A stretch of 64,000 bases of DNA. Origin: Actinomycetota bacterium. GTDB lineage: Bacteria > Actinomycetota > Acidimicrobiia > Acidimicrobiales > Ilumatobacteraceae. This document shows positions 50,370 to 58,464 of this stretch, in pieces. The stretch's first letter is position 1, and the number at the start of each line of letters is the position of its first letter. A model generated the notes under the pieces. The model was not told the origin of the DNA and searched no databases. It was given only the letters and a program-made list of their open reading frames with translations. Both the position numbers and the translations under genes were made by a program. Location: assembly GCA_005790505.1 (NCBI GenBank), contig SXUP01000016.1:34955-98954 (forward strand), given 5' to 3'.

Positions 50370-51431
50370 TTGATGAAATTGTGGCGCCACAGAAAAGAAG
50401 CAGTATCTGAAGCAATTGTTGAGGTCAGCACTGAAGATGCTTTCTTGAGTCAAATGCAAACCGCACTAAATGCGCTGCCGATTGGCGTGATTATTTATGA
50501 TTCGAACGGACAAGAGCGGTGGCTCAATCTTGCCGGGAAAATAATGATAGATCAGCAACGAGGTCACACACAGATGACACAGGCAATGTCATTGATGTCG
50601 GGCGAAGCAGTGAACGGGCATACGTCAAATATGCTTGTCGACATTGATGGGCCGCCGGAGCAGACCCTAGAAATCAGTTCAGTTTCTCTTGCCGATGATG
50701 GCGCATTATTAATGATTGAAGATATTCATGAAAAAATTATTACCGATCGGGTCAGGACTGACTTTGTGGCAAACATAAGTTATGAATTGAGGACCCCCGT
50801 CGGTGTTCTTGCGGTCTTGGCTGAGACAATCGCCAGGGAGATTGATAAAGCTGACCCAGACATCACGGGTCTTGCAAGGAGTGTGGTTCAGGAGTCCCAC
50901 CGAGTCAGTCGGATTATTGATGATCTTCTTGAACTTGCAAAGATTGAATTTGATGGTGCCCAGCTGCAAGAGCAGGTAAGTATTGAAGTAATCATTTCCG
51001 AAGCGATTGAACGCGTAAGGGCAGTTGCGACCTCCAATAATATCCTCATCACCTCAACGGAAATAGATGAAAAAATAGTGTTAGAGGGTGATGGTCGCCA
51101 GCTTGTCTCGGCAGTTGCGAACCTCTGTGAGAACGCCGTGACGCACAGTACTTCTGGAAAACAAGTTCATGTCGGTGTCACCATTGAAAGGGGGTTTGCC
51201 ATCATTTCTGTCATTGATCAAGGAGTTGGTATTGAGCCAAATCACCTTGACCGAGTTTTTGAGCGCTTTTATCGAGTCGATCAAGTCCGAAGTAGACAAA
51301 CAGGAGGCACTGGTCTCGGATTGGCCATTGTTCGAAATGTGGCAGCAAATCATGGCGGGGAGGTGAACGTAGTGTCAACTCCGGGTGAAGGGTCGACATT
51401 CTCGCTGCGGTTACCGTTGAGAAGAAGGTAG
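50370..51431 (+). CDS. Second histidine-kinase homologue with Tyr at the phosphoacceptor site
   Basis: A 353-residue paralogue of the preceding kinase, also without membrane helices and with the same PAS-like start (NALPIGVIIYDSNG). At the phosphoacceptor the sequence is NISYELRTPVG: the codon at 50781-50783 is TAT, giving Tyr138 where the upstream kinase has His. The ATP-binding half is intact (LCENAVTHS, VIDQGVGIE, VFERFYRVD, GGTGLGLAI). It could bind and hydrolyse ATP and act in trans on the first kinase, but not autophosphorylate at this residue. Its last codons lie within a triple 18-bp repeat. Confidence 0.9.
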   Translation: MMKLWRHRKEAVSEAIVEVSTEDAFLSQMQTALNALPIGVIIYDSNGQERWLNLAGKIMIDQQRGHTQMTQAMSLMSGEAVNGHTSNMLVDIDGPPEQTLEISSVSLADDGALLMIEDIHEKIITDRVRTDFVANISYELRTPVGVLAVLAETIAREIDKADPDITGLARSVVQESHRVSRIIDDLLELAKIEFDGAQLQEQVSIEVIISEAIERVRAVATSNNILITSTEIDEKIVLEGDGRQLVSAVANLCENAVTHSTSGKQVHVGVTIERGFAIISVIDQGVGIEPNHLDRVFERFYRVDQVRSRQTGGTGLGLAIVRNVAANHGGEVNVVSTPGEGSTFSLRLPLRRR

Positions 51432-51475
51432 AACTCATGAGGAAGATAGAACCCCTCAAGAAGGTGGAACTTATG
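51422..51475 (+). repeat. Three tandem 18-bp repeats between kinase and response regulator
   Basis: Units AAGAAGGTAGAACTCATG (51422-51439), AGGAAGATAGAACCCCTC (51440-51457) and AAGAAGGTGGAACTTATG (51458-51475) are of equal length and 12 to 16 of 18 bases agree between pairs. The first unit contains the kinase stop codon, and each has a Shine-Dalgarno-like AAGAAGG or AGGAAG. An ATG in the first unit opens a 34-codon frame (51437-51541) that ends by overlapping the response-regulator ATG at 51538 (ATGA), a layout suited to translational coupling. Confidence 0.75.
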
Positions 51476-51537
51476 TTTATGCAGGTCAAAAGTTTCCAAA
51501 GAGTCAAATTGGATCCGTTGCTGTTGTGGAGCGCTCT

Positions 51538-52242
51538 ATGAGCATGCTTACTGTTCTGGTTGTCGAGGATGAGGAGTCATTTATTGAAGCCCTGTTGGTG
51601 GGGCTAAAACGTGAAGGTTTTCGAGTTGAGATTGCTCGAGATGGGCTTCAGGCTTTAGAGATGTTTGACCTTGTCAACCCAGATTTAGTTCTTCTTGATG
51701 TCATGCTGCCAAAAATGTCTGGTTTGGATGTTTGTCGTGAGCTTCGCAAGAAAACGTTGACTCCAATCATTATGGTCACGGCCAAAGGTGCCGAGATTGA
51801 TACGGTTGTTGGTTTAGAAATTGGTGCCGACGATTACGTCACAAAGCCCTATCGCCTGCGGGAACTGACAGCGCGCATGCGAGCAGTCATGCGTCGCGTG
51901 CCACAAGAGCGTGGAGGTGAATTAAATTCTTCAATGCTGCAAGTCGGTGATATTGGGCTTGACCCGGAACAGCACGAGGTGGTGGTGCGTGGCGAAACAA
52001 TGCAGTTGCCTTTAAAAGAATTTGAACTTCTGCATATTCTGTTGGCTAACGCAGGCCGAGTTCTCACGAGGGATACACTGATTGACAGGGTCTGGGGTAG
52101 TGATTATGTCGGTGATACAAAGACCCTCGATGTGCATATCAAGCGTTTGCGTTCCAAGATTGAGGTCAAACCGAATGAGCCAATGTGCATTTTGACGATT
52201 CGCGGTCTTGGATACAAGTATGACAAGTCTCGTTCGGGTTAG
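51538..52242 (+). CDS. OmpR/PhoB-family response regulator
   Basis: A 234-residue regulator. The receiver domain has the acidic DEE pocket, phosphoacceptor Asp54 in LLDVMLP, Thr in VTAKG, and the Lys in DYVTKPYRLRE. The C-terminal winged helix (about 135-230) carries LPLKEFELLHILLANAGRVLTRD and the recognition helix VDVHIKRLRSKI-like segment. Resembles RegX3/PhoP. Cognate partner is most likely the first kinase. In-frame GTG at 51526 and ATG at 51544 are alternative starts; the ATG at 51538 is chosen because it overlaps the preceding short frame. MFS gene follows after 9 bases. Confidence 0.95.
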   Translation: MSMLTVLVVEDEESFIEALLVGLKREGFRVEIARDGLQALEMFDLVNPDLVLLDVMLPKMSGLDVCRELRKKTLTPIIMVTAKGAEIDTVVGLEIGADDYVTKPYRLRELTARMRAVMRRVPQERGGELNSSMLQVGDIGLDPEQHEVVVRGETMQLPLKEFELLHILLANAGRVLTRDTLIDRVWGSDYVGDTKTLDVHIKRLRSKIEVKPNEPMCILTIRGLGYKYDKSRSG

Positions 52243-52251
52243 CATCTCCGT

Positions 52252-53514
52252 GTGAACACGGTTGATCCATCGATCCCAGACAGACTAGGTCGTCGGCCAG
52301 GAGGGCTTCCCCCAGTCGCGCCACTAGTTCGGCTGAAGCGCGTTCACGCACTCATGGCATCGGGCGAAACAATCATGGCAGTTGCATTGGCCGACTCTTT
52401 GTTTTTGTCAATCAGTCCCGATGCGGCGCGCACCAAAGTAATCCTATTTCTTGCCATTAGTATGGCGCCGTTTGCGGTAGTGGCTCCACTGGTCGGGCCC
52501 GCAATAGACCGAATGCCAGGTGGGCAGCGTTTGGTGATTTTTTTGGTTGCCACGTTGCGAGCAGTCGTGATGGTGGCCATGATGTTCAATGTCGACTCAC
52601 TTGGTTTGTTTCCTTTGGCGTTCGCGGCCCTTGTCTTGTCTAAGACATACAGCATCGCAAAATCAGCGTTAGTGCCGTCATTAGTCGTTGGCGATGAAGG
52701 ACTTGTCGAAGCAAACAGCAAACTTGGACAAATCTCGGGCATTGTCGGTTTTATAGTCGTATTCCCGGCTGGAATAGTGAATTTTTTAAGTACGCCCGCG
52801 GCATTATGTTTTGGCGCTGCTGTCTTTATGGCTGCAGCGATATTTACGTTTCAGTTGCCAAAAGATGTTGTCACTGCAGGTGTCAAAGCAGAACGTCTTG
52901 AAGTGCAGGAACTACATTCACAGCAAATTGTGCGGGCAGCAAATATGATGAGAATTCTTCGGGGCAGTACTGGATTTATGTTCTTTCACCTCGCTTTTTG
53001 GTTGCGTGGTGAAACCGCCGGGACAGCCTGGTTTGGTATTGCCGTCGGATTCGGCGCGCTGTGCACATTGGGGGCCAATACATTTGCTCCTGTATTACGC
53101 AGCAAGATGTCGGTCGAAAAAATGTTGTTGGCAACAATGATTGCGCTCGTGCTGGTGGGTTTTCTTGCGGGGTTCTCTGGTCGAATAGTCGCCGGCATCT
53201 TTCTAACTGGAATTGTCAACGGTGCAGCTGCCATTGGTCGTCTTGCCTTTGAGTCCATTGTTCAACGTGATGCGCCTGATGCGAATCGTGGGCGTGCCTT
53301 TGCGCAGTTTGAAACCCAAAATCAGTTGGCGTGGGTTTTGGCTGGGCTTCTTCCTGTTATTTTTAGTCCGTCGGGAAAGGTTGGTTTTTTTACCATTGCT
53401 TTGTCAGGTGTCGCTGGTTGTTTCTTCTTTATCAAACAAAAGCCGCGTGCTAGGCGAGGGCCTACTGCAACTCCAGACGCGCGATCCAGAGACCTGGAGC
53501 CTCCAACTCATTAG
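52252..53514 (+). CDS. Major facilitator superfamily transporter
   Basis: A 420-residue inner-membrane protein with 12 predicted helices in two halves. It has an RMPGG loop between helices 2 and 3, GLVEANSKLGQISGIVGF in the middle and a GRAFAQFETQNQLAWV segment in the C-terminal half, typical of enterobactin-exporter-like MFS members that lack a clear substrate signature. GTG start. Nine bases after the response-regulator gene, so probably part of the same transcript. Its 3' end overlaps the convergent metalloprotease-like gene by 53 bases. Substrate unknown. Confidence 0.88.
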   Translation: MNTVDPSIPDRLGRRPGGLPPVAPLVRLKRVHALMASGETIMAVALADSLFLSISPDAARTKVILFLAISMAPFAVVAPLVGPAIDRMPGGQRLVIFLVATLRAVVMVAMMFNVDSLGLFPLAFAALVLSKTYSIAKSALVPSLVVGDEGLVEANSKLGQISGIVGFIVVFPAGIVNFLSTPAALCFGAAVFMAAAIFTFQLPKDVVTAGVKAERLEVQELHSQQIVRAANMMRILRGSTGFMFFHLAFWLRGETAGTAWFGIAVGFGALCTLGANTFAPVLRSKMSVEKMLLATMIALVLVGFLAGFSGRIVAGIFLTGIVNGAAAIGRLAFESIVQRDAPDANRGRAFAQFETQNQLAWVLAGLLPVIFSPSGKVGFFTIALSGVAGCFFFIKQKPRARRGPTATPDARSRDLEPPTH

Positions 53515-54646
53515 GCGTGGGTAAGTTGGTGGCATCAGCAACAAGCATCAGAAGTGTTTCTTCCCCGCCGCGTTGTACAACTCCTTCAATAAAGGCTCTT
53601 CCGCTCTGTAACTGTTGATGCGAAAGCTTTAAGCCCAAGAGATGCTCAACAAATACAGCGTCTGGTCCGGTTTCAAGACGCCGGCGCCTCGCCGCCTCGG
53701 CAATTTGTTTCCCCCCACCCAGAATTCGCTCAGTAACGAGATCAACAACGTGGTCTATGTACGAAACCACAGCAGAAGCGTGGGCGTGAAGAAGTGGGGC
53801 AATACGTTCTTGCTCGGGTGTACGAACAGCCCCCATCAGCGCAGTTGGGTCAGCGAACACATTTTGAAGATTTTGCATTGCACTGGGATCACTTATGTCA
53901 AGATCTGAAAGTTTGTCAAAAATGGCATTTGCATCGGGTCGGAATGCACCCACATGTTGTCTCACCAGCACCGTGACGCCTTGATCAACGGTGTTTGTCG
54001 ATAATACAGCGTGTGATGTGAGCTCATGAATCAGCACCCACATTCGCACATCGTCAATATTGAGGCTCCAATCAGTGGCAAAAGCTTCAATTGAAGATGG
54101 AACAAGCATCAGTTGGCTCGTGCTGGGGCGAGGTAGTGGCAAGTCATATTGCCCAAATGCTCGCTGCGCCATTGCGCCGATCATCGAGCCGATTGACATG
54201 CCAAGTAGTGCTGGTGACATCATGGCGCTAAGCCCAGAGAGCATTGCCGACATTGGATCTTGATTGCTGTCAGTTGTGGGACGTTGAGAAAGAGCATTGG
54301 CAAGGTCTGTAAACAATGGACGAAAGTCTTGCAATGTGCGGTGCGCCCATAACGCGCGTGTAGTTGGATGTAGTTCTGTTCGGGTGTTGCGCGGGTCTGT
54401 CGAGAGTGTGGTTACATCTTGAACATGCATGTCAGCAATAGTGGCGAGTTCGGCAAAGGCGAATCGCACTTGTGGATCAGGATTCTCATCTGGTGAATCA
54501 CCGACAGCGAGGGCTGCAAACTGTTTTGCCATTTCCCAATTAAGAGGTCCTTGAGCGGACATAGCCTTGGCCATATCTGCAAAGAAAGGCATGCCCCCGA
54601 AGGGATTTGGCATTTCGGGGGGGTCGGGCAAATCATCTGAGGGCAT
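53462..54646 (-). CDS. DUF2342 zinc-metalloprotease-like protein with altered HExxH
   Basis: A 394-residue protein matching the actinobacterial zinc-dependent metalloprotease family sometimes labelled F420-biosynthesis-associated: Pro/Gly-rich N-terminus (MPNPFGGMPFFADM-like), MSPALLGMSIGSMIGAMAQRAFGQYDLPLP, and the metal-site helix WVLIHELTSHAVL. The expected HExxH is His207-Glu208-Leu-Thr-Ser211, so the second metal-binding His is Ser with a His one residue later. The protein may be inactive or bind zinc differently. C-terminus RGGEETLLMLVADATNLPTPNELEAPGLW is conserved in the family. Confidence 0.8.
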   Translation of the reverse strand: MPSDDLPDPPEMPNPFGGMPFFADMAKAMSAQGPLNWEMAKQFAALAVGDSPDENPDPQVRFAFAELATIADMHVQDVTTLSTDPRNTRTELHPTTRALWAHRTLQDFRPLFTDLANALSQRPTTDSNQDPMSAMLSGLSAMMSPALLGMSIGSMIGAMAQRAFGQYDLPLPRPSTSQLMLVPSSIEAFATDWSLNIDDVRMWVLIHELTSHAVLSTNTVDQGVTVLVRQHVGAFRPDANAIFDKLSDLDISDPSAMQNLQNVFADPTALMGAVRTPEQERIAPLLHAHASAVVSYIDHVVDLVTERILGGGKQIAEAARRRRLETGPDAVFVEHLLGLKLSHQQLQSGRAFIEGVVQRGGEETLLMLVADATNLPTPNELEAPGLWIARLELQ

Positions 54647-55564
54647 ATGGCAAGGTTATGCGCAGTTAGCCTGCTCTGCATGACCCAATCAGCACAAACG
54701 ACAGCACCATTAGTCGCTGTGCTCAATGCCCAGTCATTTGCCTCCTCACGCGACGATGGAGCCACAATGATTTCGCAAACGCGCTTATTTTTAAAAGATG
54801 CCACTGCGCGTCAGGTGACGCATCTTGTATTTGTTTCGTCAGCAATGGTGTATGGCGCTTGGGAAAACAATGCAGTACCTCTCACCGAAGATGCACCGAT
54901 AAGACCCCATCCGGAATTTGGAATGGTGTGCGCGTTTGCTGCCGCTGAATCATTGGTTGAGGACTGGCGTAATTCAACGAGTGGTCGCTCATCCACGATT
55001 CTTCGACCAGTTCCAATCGTCACTAGTGGGGCTGTGAGTTCGTTGGTCGCTGCACTTGCTCAAGCAGCAGGAAGTGAGATGTCACTTAGTTTGCCCGCTG
55101 CCCAGTTCATGCATGCAACCGATTTAGATACTGCAATAGAACTGTGCCAAGAAAAGCGTCCAGATGGTGTGTTTAATGTGTCCCCAGACGGCACCATCAG
55201 CGGAGAACGTTTGCGTAAATTGGCGGCGCGACCGCTGCAATTGCGTTTGCCGCACTTTGCTGTTGGGTGGGTAGATGCGATGCGCTGGCGTGCAGAGCGG
55301 GGGCCAATTCCTCCTGGATTGCGTTCGTACTCGCGTTTCTCATGGGTGGTATCTAATGATCGACTCAAACAACTCGGCTGGGAACCACAAGTTACAAATG
55401 AGGAGGCCTACGTCGAGGGAACAGAAGGTTCGTTTTTTGGCGGGCTGAGTGTCAAGCGTCGACAAGGCATAGGTCTGTTTGTGAGCACGATGGTTATTGT
55501 TGGTGTTTTGATTGCGTCGCTGGGTCTTCTCAGGCGCCTGTTGCGTGGGAAAAATGTTGGATAG
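54647..55564 (+). CDS. Degenerate NAD-dependent epimerase/SDR-like protein with C-terminal membrane helix
   Basis: A 305-residue extended-SDR homologue. It keeps FVSSAMVYGAWE, ILRPVPIV and a C-terminal substrate-region pattern, but lacks the N-terminal GxxGxxG strand and turn, and the catalytic YxxxK reads FGMVCAFAAAE, without Tyr or Lys. NAD binding and classical catalysis therefore look lost. The last 45 residues hold one transmembrane helix (LFVSTMVIVGVLIASLGLL). An in-frame ATG at 54680 is a second possible start. Its ATG abuts the divergent DUF2342 start. A regulatory or scaffold role is possible; function unknown. Confidence 0.75.
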   Translation: MARLCAVSLLCMTQSAQTTAPLVAVLNAQSFASSRDDGATMISQTRLFLKDATARQVTHLVFVSSAMVYGAWENNAVPLTEDAPIRPHPEFGMVCAFAAAESLVEDWRNSTSGRSSTILRPVPIVTSGAVSSLVAALAQAAGSEMSLSLPAAQFMHATDLDTAIELCQEKRPDGVFNVSPDGTISGERLRKLAARPLQLRLPHFAVGWVDAMRWRAERGPIPPGLRSYSRFSWVVSNDRLKQLGWEPQVTNEEAYVEGTEGSFFGGLSVKRRQGIGLFVSTMVIVGVLIASLGLLRRLLRGKNVG

Positions 55565-55624
55565 GTCACGATTAAGCGAAGTCATGTCAGCAATCAGGGA
55601 GTCGAGACATTGGGGCACTAGATT

Positions 55625-56155
55625 ATGGGGGTGCAGTTGATCAGCATTAACAATAATTGGTGTGCAATAACTAACGAACCACTCCCAATCTTGGAGGCCT
55701 ATGAATGGGCGATTTTGCCGAATTGTGGGGCCGTTGTGGTGTTTTCTGGAATCGTGCGAGATCATGCTGATGGACGCGCTGATGTCACTGCGTTGACTTA
55801 CGAAGCCTTTGAGGCAGAAGTGACAAAAAAATTTGAGGACATAGTGAAAGAGTTGCGCAAGCGCTTTCCAGAGGTTGGACGGGTTGCGTTGCTGCATCGG
55901 CTTGGGACGTTGTTGCTGGGTGAATCATCCGTGTTGGCCGTCGTATCTGCCCCCCATCGGGATGTTGCATTTGAAGCCGCGCAGTTTGCTATTGATGCAC
56001 TTAAAGAATCTGCGCCAATCTGGAAAAAGGAGCATTGGAAGGGTGGTTCTGACTGGGGTATCGGCACACACGACGTAGTTGCCCCTGGACAAGTAAAATC
56101 TTCCCAGTCAGCAACTGCAGCTGCCTCGGCGTCGGTTGATGGTGCCCGCCCATGA
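55625..56155 (+). CDS. moaE: Molybdopterin synthase catalytic subunit
   Basis: Adds sulfur to precursor Z, using thiocarboxylated MoaD, in molybdenum cofactor synthesis. The 176-residue protein has GAVVVFSGIVRDH, the conserved LTYEAFEAEV and the catalytic-Lys segment KESAPIWKKEHW. The first 25 residues and the Ala/Ser-rich tail are extra compared with short family members. No moaD or other moa gene is adjacent. Its stop overlaps the next gene's ATG (ATGA), linking it to the mreB operon. Confidence 0.95.
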   Translation: MGVQLISINNNWCAITNEPLPILEAYEWAILPNCGAVVVFSGIVRDHADGRADVTALTYEAFEAEVTKKFEDIVKELRKRFPEVGRVALLHRLGTLLLGESSVLAVVSAPHRDVAFEAAQFAIDALKESAPIWKKEHWKGGSDWGIGTHDVVAPGQVKSSQSATAAASASVDGARP

Positions 56156-56367
56156 CTGCGATGAGCATCTTGACATCCTTGATGATTCTTGGTGCAGCAG
56201 TATGCGGTGTCTCTTTATTGGTCTTGATATTTTTAGATTTTCGTACGACTCGGATTGACGATGGAATCTCGAGTTTTCGGCGACACATCGATGCTCTGTC
56301 CCCAGAGGCACGGCGTGATTCCATTATTCGTCATGAAGATAATTCAAAAGTGGGTCGGTCGGAATAA
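56152..56367 (+). CDS. Small single-pass membrane protein
   Basis: A 71-residue protein with one N-terminal membrane helix (ILTSLMILGAAVCGVSLLVLIFL) and a short charged cytoplasmic tail rich in Arg, Asp and Ser. It sits between moaE (4-base overlap) and mreB (1-base TAATG overlap), so all three are translationally coupled. Position next to mreB makes an accessory role in cell-shape machinery possible, but no family is recognisable. Function unknown. Confidence 0.75.
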   Translation: MTAMSILTSLMILGAAVCGVSLLVLIFLDFRTTRIDDGISSFRRHIDALSPEARRDSIIRHEDNSKVGRSE

Positions 56368-57371
56368 TGGCTCGTGACCTCGCAATCGATCTCGGAACCG
56401 CCAACACCCTTGTTTACATGAAAGGGCGAGGAATCGTTCTTAACGAGCCCTCGGTAATAGCGGTCAATCGAAAATCAGGTGAAGTTTTGGCTACTGGCCA
56501 CGAGGCGTGGGACATGATTGGTCGTACACCTAGCTACATTGTGGCTGTTCGGCCGTTGCGTGGCGGGGCAATCACCGACTTTGACATAACTGAGCGAATG
56601 ATTCGACTGTTGTTACAACGTGTCGGAGTGTCGCGCTTCACGCGTCCCAAAGTTGTAATTTGTGTTCCCTCGGCGATTACTGAGGTAGAAAGACGGGCCG
56701 TCACAGACGCCACCCGTCGGGCGGGCGCATCAGACGCTCAATTGATTGAGCAACCGATGGCTGCTGCGATAGGTGCCAACTTGCCAATTGATGAACCCGT
56801 CGGAAACATGGTCATTGATATTGGTGGTGGGACTAGTGAAACTGCGGTGATTAGCCTCGGAGGTGTTGTCGCCCTCGAAGCGGTGCGTGTTGGAAGCTTT
56901 GACATTGACGCAACAATCCAAGCCTACGTTCGCCGAGAACACGGCGTTGCAATTGGTGAGCGAACCGCAGAAGAAATAAAAATTCATATTGGATCGGCAG
57001 AACCATCAGGCCAAGATCAGAGTGCTGACATTCGCGGGCGTGATTTGGTTTCTGGATTACCCAAAACGGTACGACTAACGGCAGAAGAGGTGCGTTTTGC
57101 CATTGAAGAGCCAGTTGCAGCCATCGTTCTATCCGTCAAACGGTGCTTATCAAAGGCCCCGCCAGAATTGGCTCAAGATTTCATCAGCAGAGGAATCTAT
57201 CTTGTGGGTGGTGGGGGAATGTTGCATGGACTTGCCGACCGAATATCGCGCGAAACATCTGTTCCGGTCATGATGTCATCGCAACCACTTGAAGCGGTTG
57301 TGCTTGGTGCTGGGCATTGTATTGAAAATTACCAGTCACTTCGCGGGATGTTTATGGGCTCGCGGCGGTAA
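56367..57371 (+). CDS. mreB: Rod-shape-determining protein MreB
   Basis: A 334-residue actin-like filament protein. Phosphate 1 AIDLGTANTLVYMKGRG, connect 1 and phosphate 2 VIDIGGGTSETAVISLGG, adenosine motif YLVGGGGMLHGL, all present. It would polymerise under the membrane and guide lateral wall synthesis. MreC, MreD, RodA and PBP2 genes, which usually follow mreB, are absent; instead the 3' end overlaps the convergent PQQ-dehydrogenase-like gene by 20 bases. MreB is rare among actinobacteria outside a few lineages. Confidence 0.97.
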   Translation: MARDLAIDLGTANTLVYMKGRGIVLNEPSVIAVNRKSGEVLATGHEAWDMIGRTPSYIVAVRPLRGGAITDFDITERMIRLLLQRVGVSRFTRPKVVICVPSAITEVERRAVTDATRRAGASDAQLIEQPMAAAIGANLPIDEPVGNMVIDIGGGTSETAVISLGGVVALEAVRVGSFDIDATIQAYVRREHGVAIGERTAEEIKIHIGSAEPSGQDQSADIRGRDLVSGLPKTVRLTAEEVRFAIEEPVAAIVLSVKRCLSKAPPELAQDFISRGIYLVGGGGMLHGLADRISRETSVPVMMSSQPLEAVVLGAGHCIENYQSLRGMFMGSRR

Positions 57372-58464
57372 TTGAATAAATTTTCCCTTCGAATGTGAGT
57401 ACGTAAATACCACGTGAAGTCTGTTGCACTGCAATGACACTGCCAAGTTTTTTCACCAGTTCGGAAGTGCCGGCGAGCTTATTTCCTTGAAGTTGCAGTC
57501 CCATTAGTGCTCCGGAGCAAAAATCACTGAAAAGATATTTGCCGCGCAATCCAACTACAGGATTAGTGTTGCTCACTTTTATTCCACCGGTCACAGAACA
57601 ACCAGCAGACCCATGGGCATACTCATAGATAGGTTTCAGAGATGTTGGTGCAGTTTGATCTGCATTGTAACGCTGTCTTCCCTCGTAGGCGCTCCACCCA
57701 AAATTTACATCGCGTCCTCCCGGGATCCCATTTTTTGCCAAGGCGAGATTTATCTCTTCCCATTTATTTTGACCAACATCAGCAACCCACAGGTTTTTTT
57801 CATCATCAAAGGAAAATCGCCAAGGATTGCGCAAACCGACCGACCAGATTTCGGCGCGCGCATTTTTGACGCCAACGAACGGATTGTCAGATGGAATTGT
57901 GTAGGGCTTTGAGGTGGTGCGAGTTGGGTCGATGCGCAGCATCTTGCCCAACAACGATTCGACGTTAAGTGCGTAGCGTTTTGGGTCGCCACCTGATCCG
58001 CCATCGCCAGTGCCGATATAGAGCATGTTGTCAGGTCCAGTGACGATAGCACCGCCATTGTGATTGGCGTAGGGTTGGGCAATAGTCATCAATTCTCGTC
58101 TTGATGATGGGCTAAAAACACCATTTTTTGCGACCGCGTACTCGGCAATGACGGTGTTGCCATTTGTATTGGTGTAGTTGATGTACGCAAAGTTTCCACG
58201 AAAAGCGAGTCCGAGAAGACCACGTTCACTGCCGGTTGTAGTTAGTGACGAAACATTCAAGACCAGAGTTAATTTTGTTGTCTTATAAGTCCACCGAAAG
58301 ATGCGGCCTGGACGGGAAACGATATAGACGGCGTTTTCCTGAGGGCTTCGCTCAATCATCGCAACGGGTGTATCAACTGTCAGCACAAGTCTGGCTTTGG
58401 TCTGGGGACTGCTTGCTGCGGGAAGAACCAGCAGTACCGCAAAAAATGGCGAAAGAAATTTCAT
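57352..58464 (-). CDS. Secreted PQQ-type glucose/sorbosone dehydrogenase-like protein
   Basis: A 370-residue exported protein: signal peptide at residues 1-19 (LSPFFAVLLVLPAASS), then a six-bladed beta-propeller with ERSPQENAVYIVSRPGRI, SERGLLGLAFRGNFAYINYTN, YANHNGGAIVTGPDNMLYIGTGDGG and the catalytic-His segment ending in NPWRFSFDDEKNLWVADVGQNKWEEIN. These features match the soluble aldose sugar dehydrogenase family. PQQ synthesis genes are not in the window. Its start overlaps tesB by 4 bases, so tesB and this gene form a minus-strand pair. Confidence 0.9.
   Translation of the reverse strand: MKFLSPFFAVLLVLPAASSPQTKARLVLTVDTPVAMIERSPQENAVYIVSRPGRIFRWTYKTTKLTLVLNVSSLTTTGSERGLLGLAFRGNFAYINYTNTNGNTVIAEYAVAKNGVFSPSSRRELMTIAQPYANHNGGAIVTGPDNMLYIGTGDGGSGGDPKRYALNVESLLGKMLRIDPTRTTSKPYTIPSDNPFVGVKNARAEIWSVGLRNPWRFSFDDEKNLWVADVGQNKWEEINLALAKNGIPGGRDVNFGWSAYEGRQRYNADQTAPTSLKPIYEYAHGSAGCSVTGGIKVSNTNPVVGLRGKYLFSDFCSGALMGLQLQGNKLAGTSELVKKLGSVIAVQQTSRGIYVLTFEGKIYSITAASP

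Noticed and set aside
55340..55897. 185-codon frame antisense to the SDR-like gene end and moaE start
   Set aside because: Spans the boundary of two coding genes on the plus strand and has no protein-like composition.
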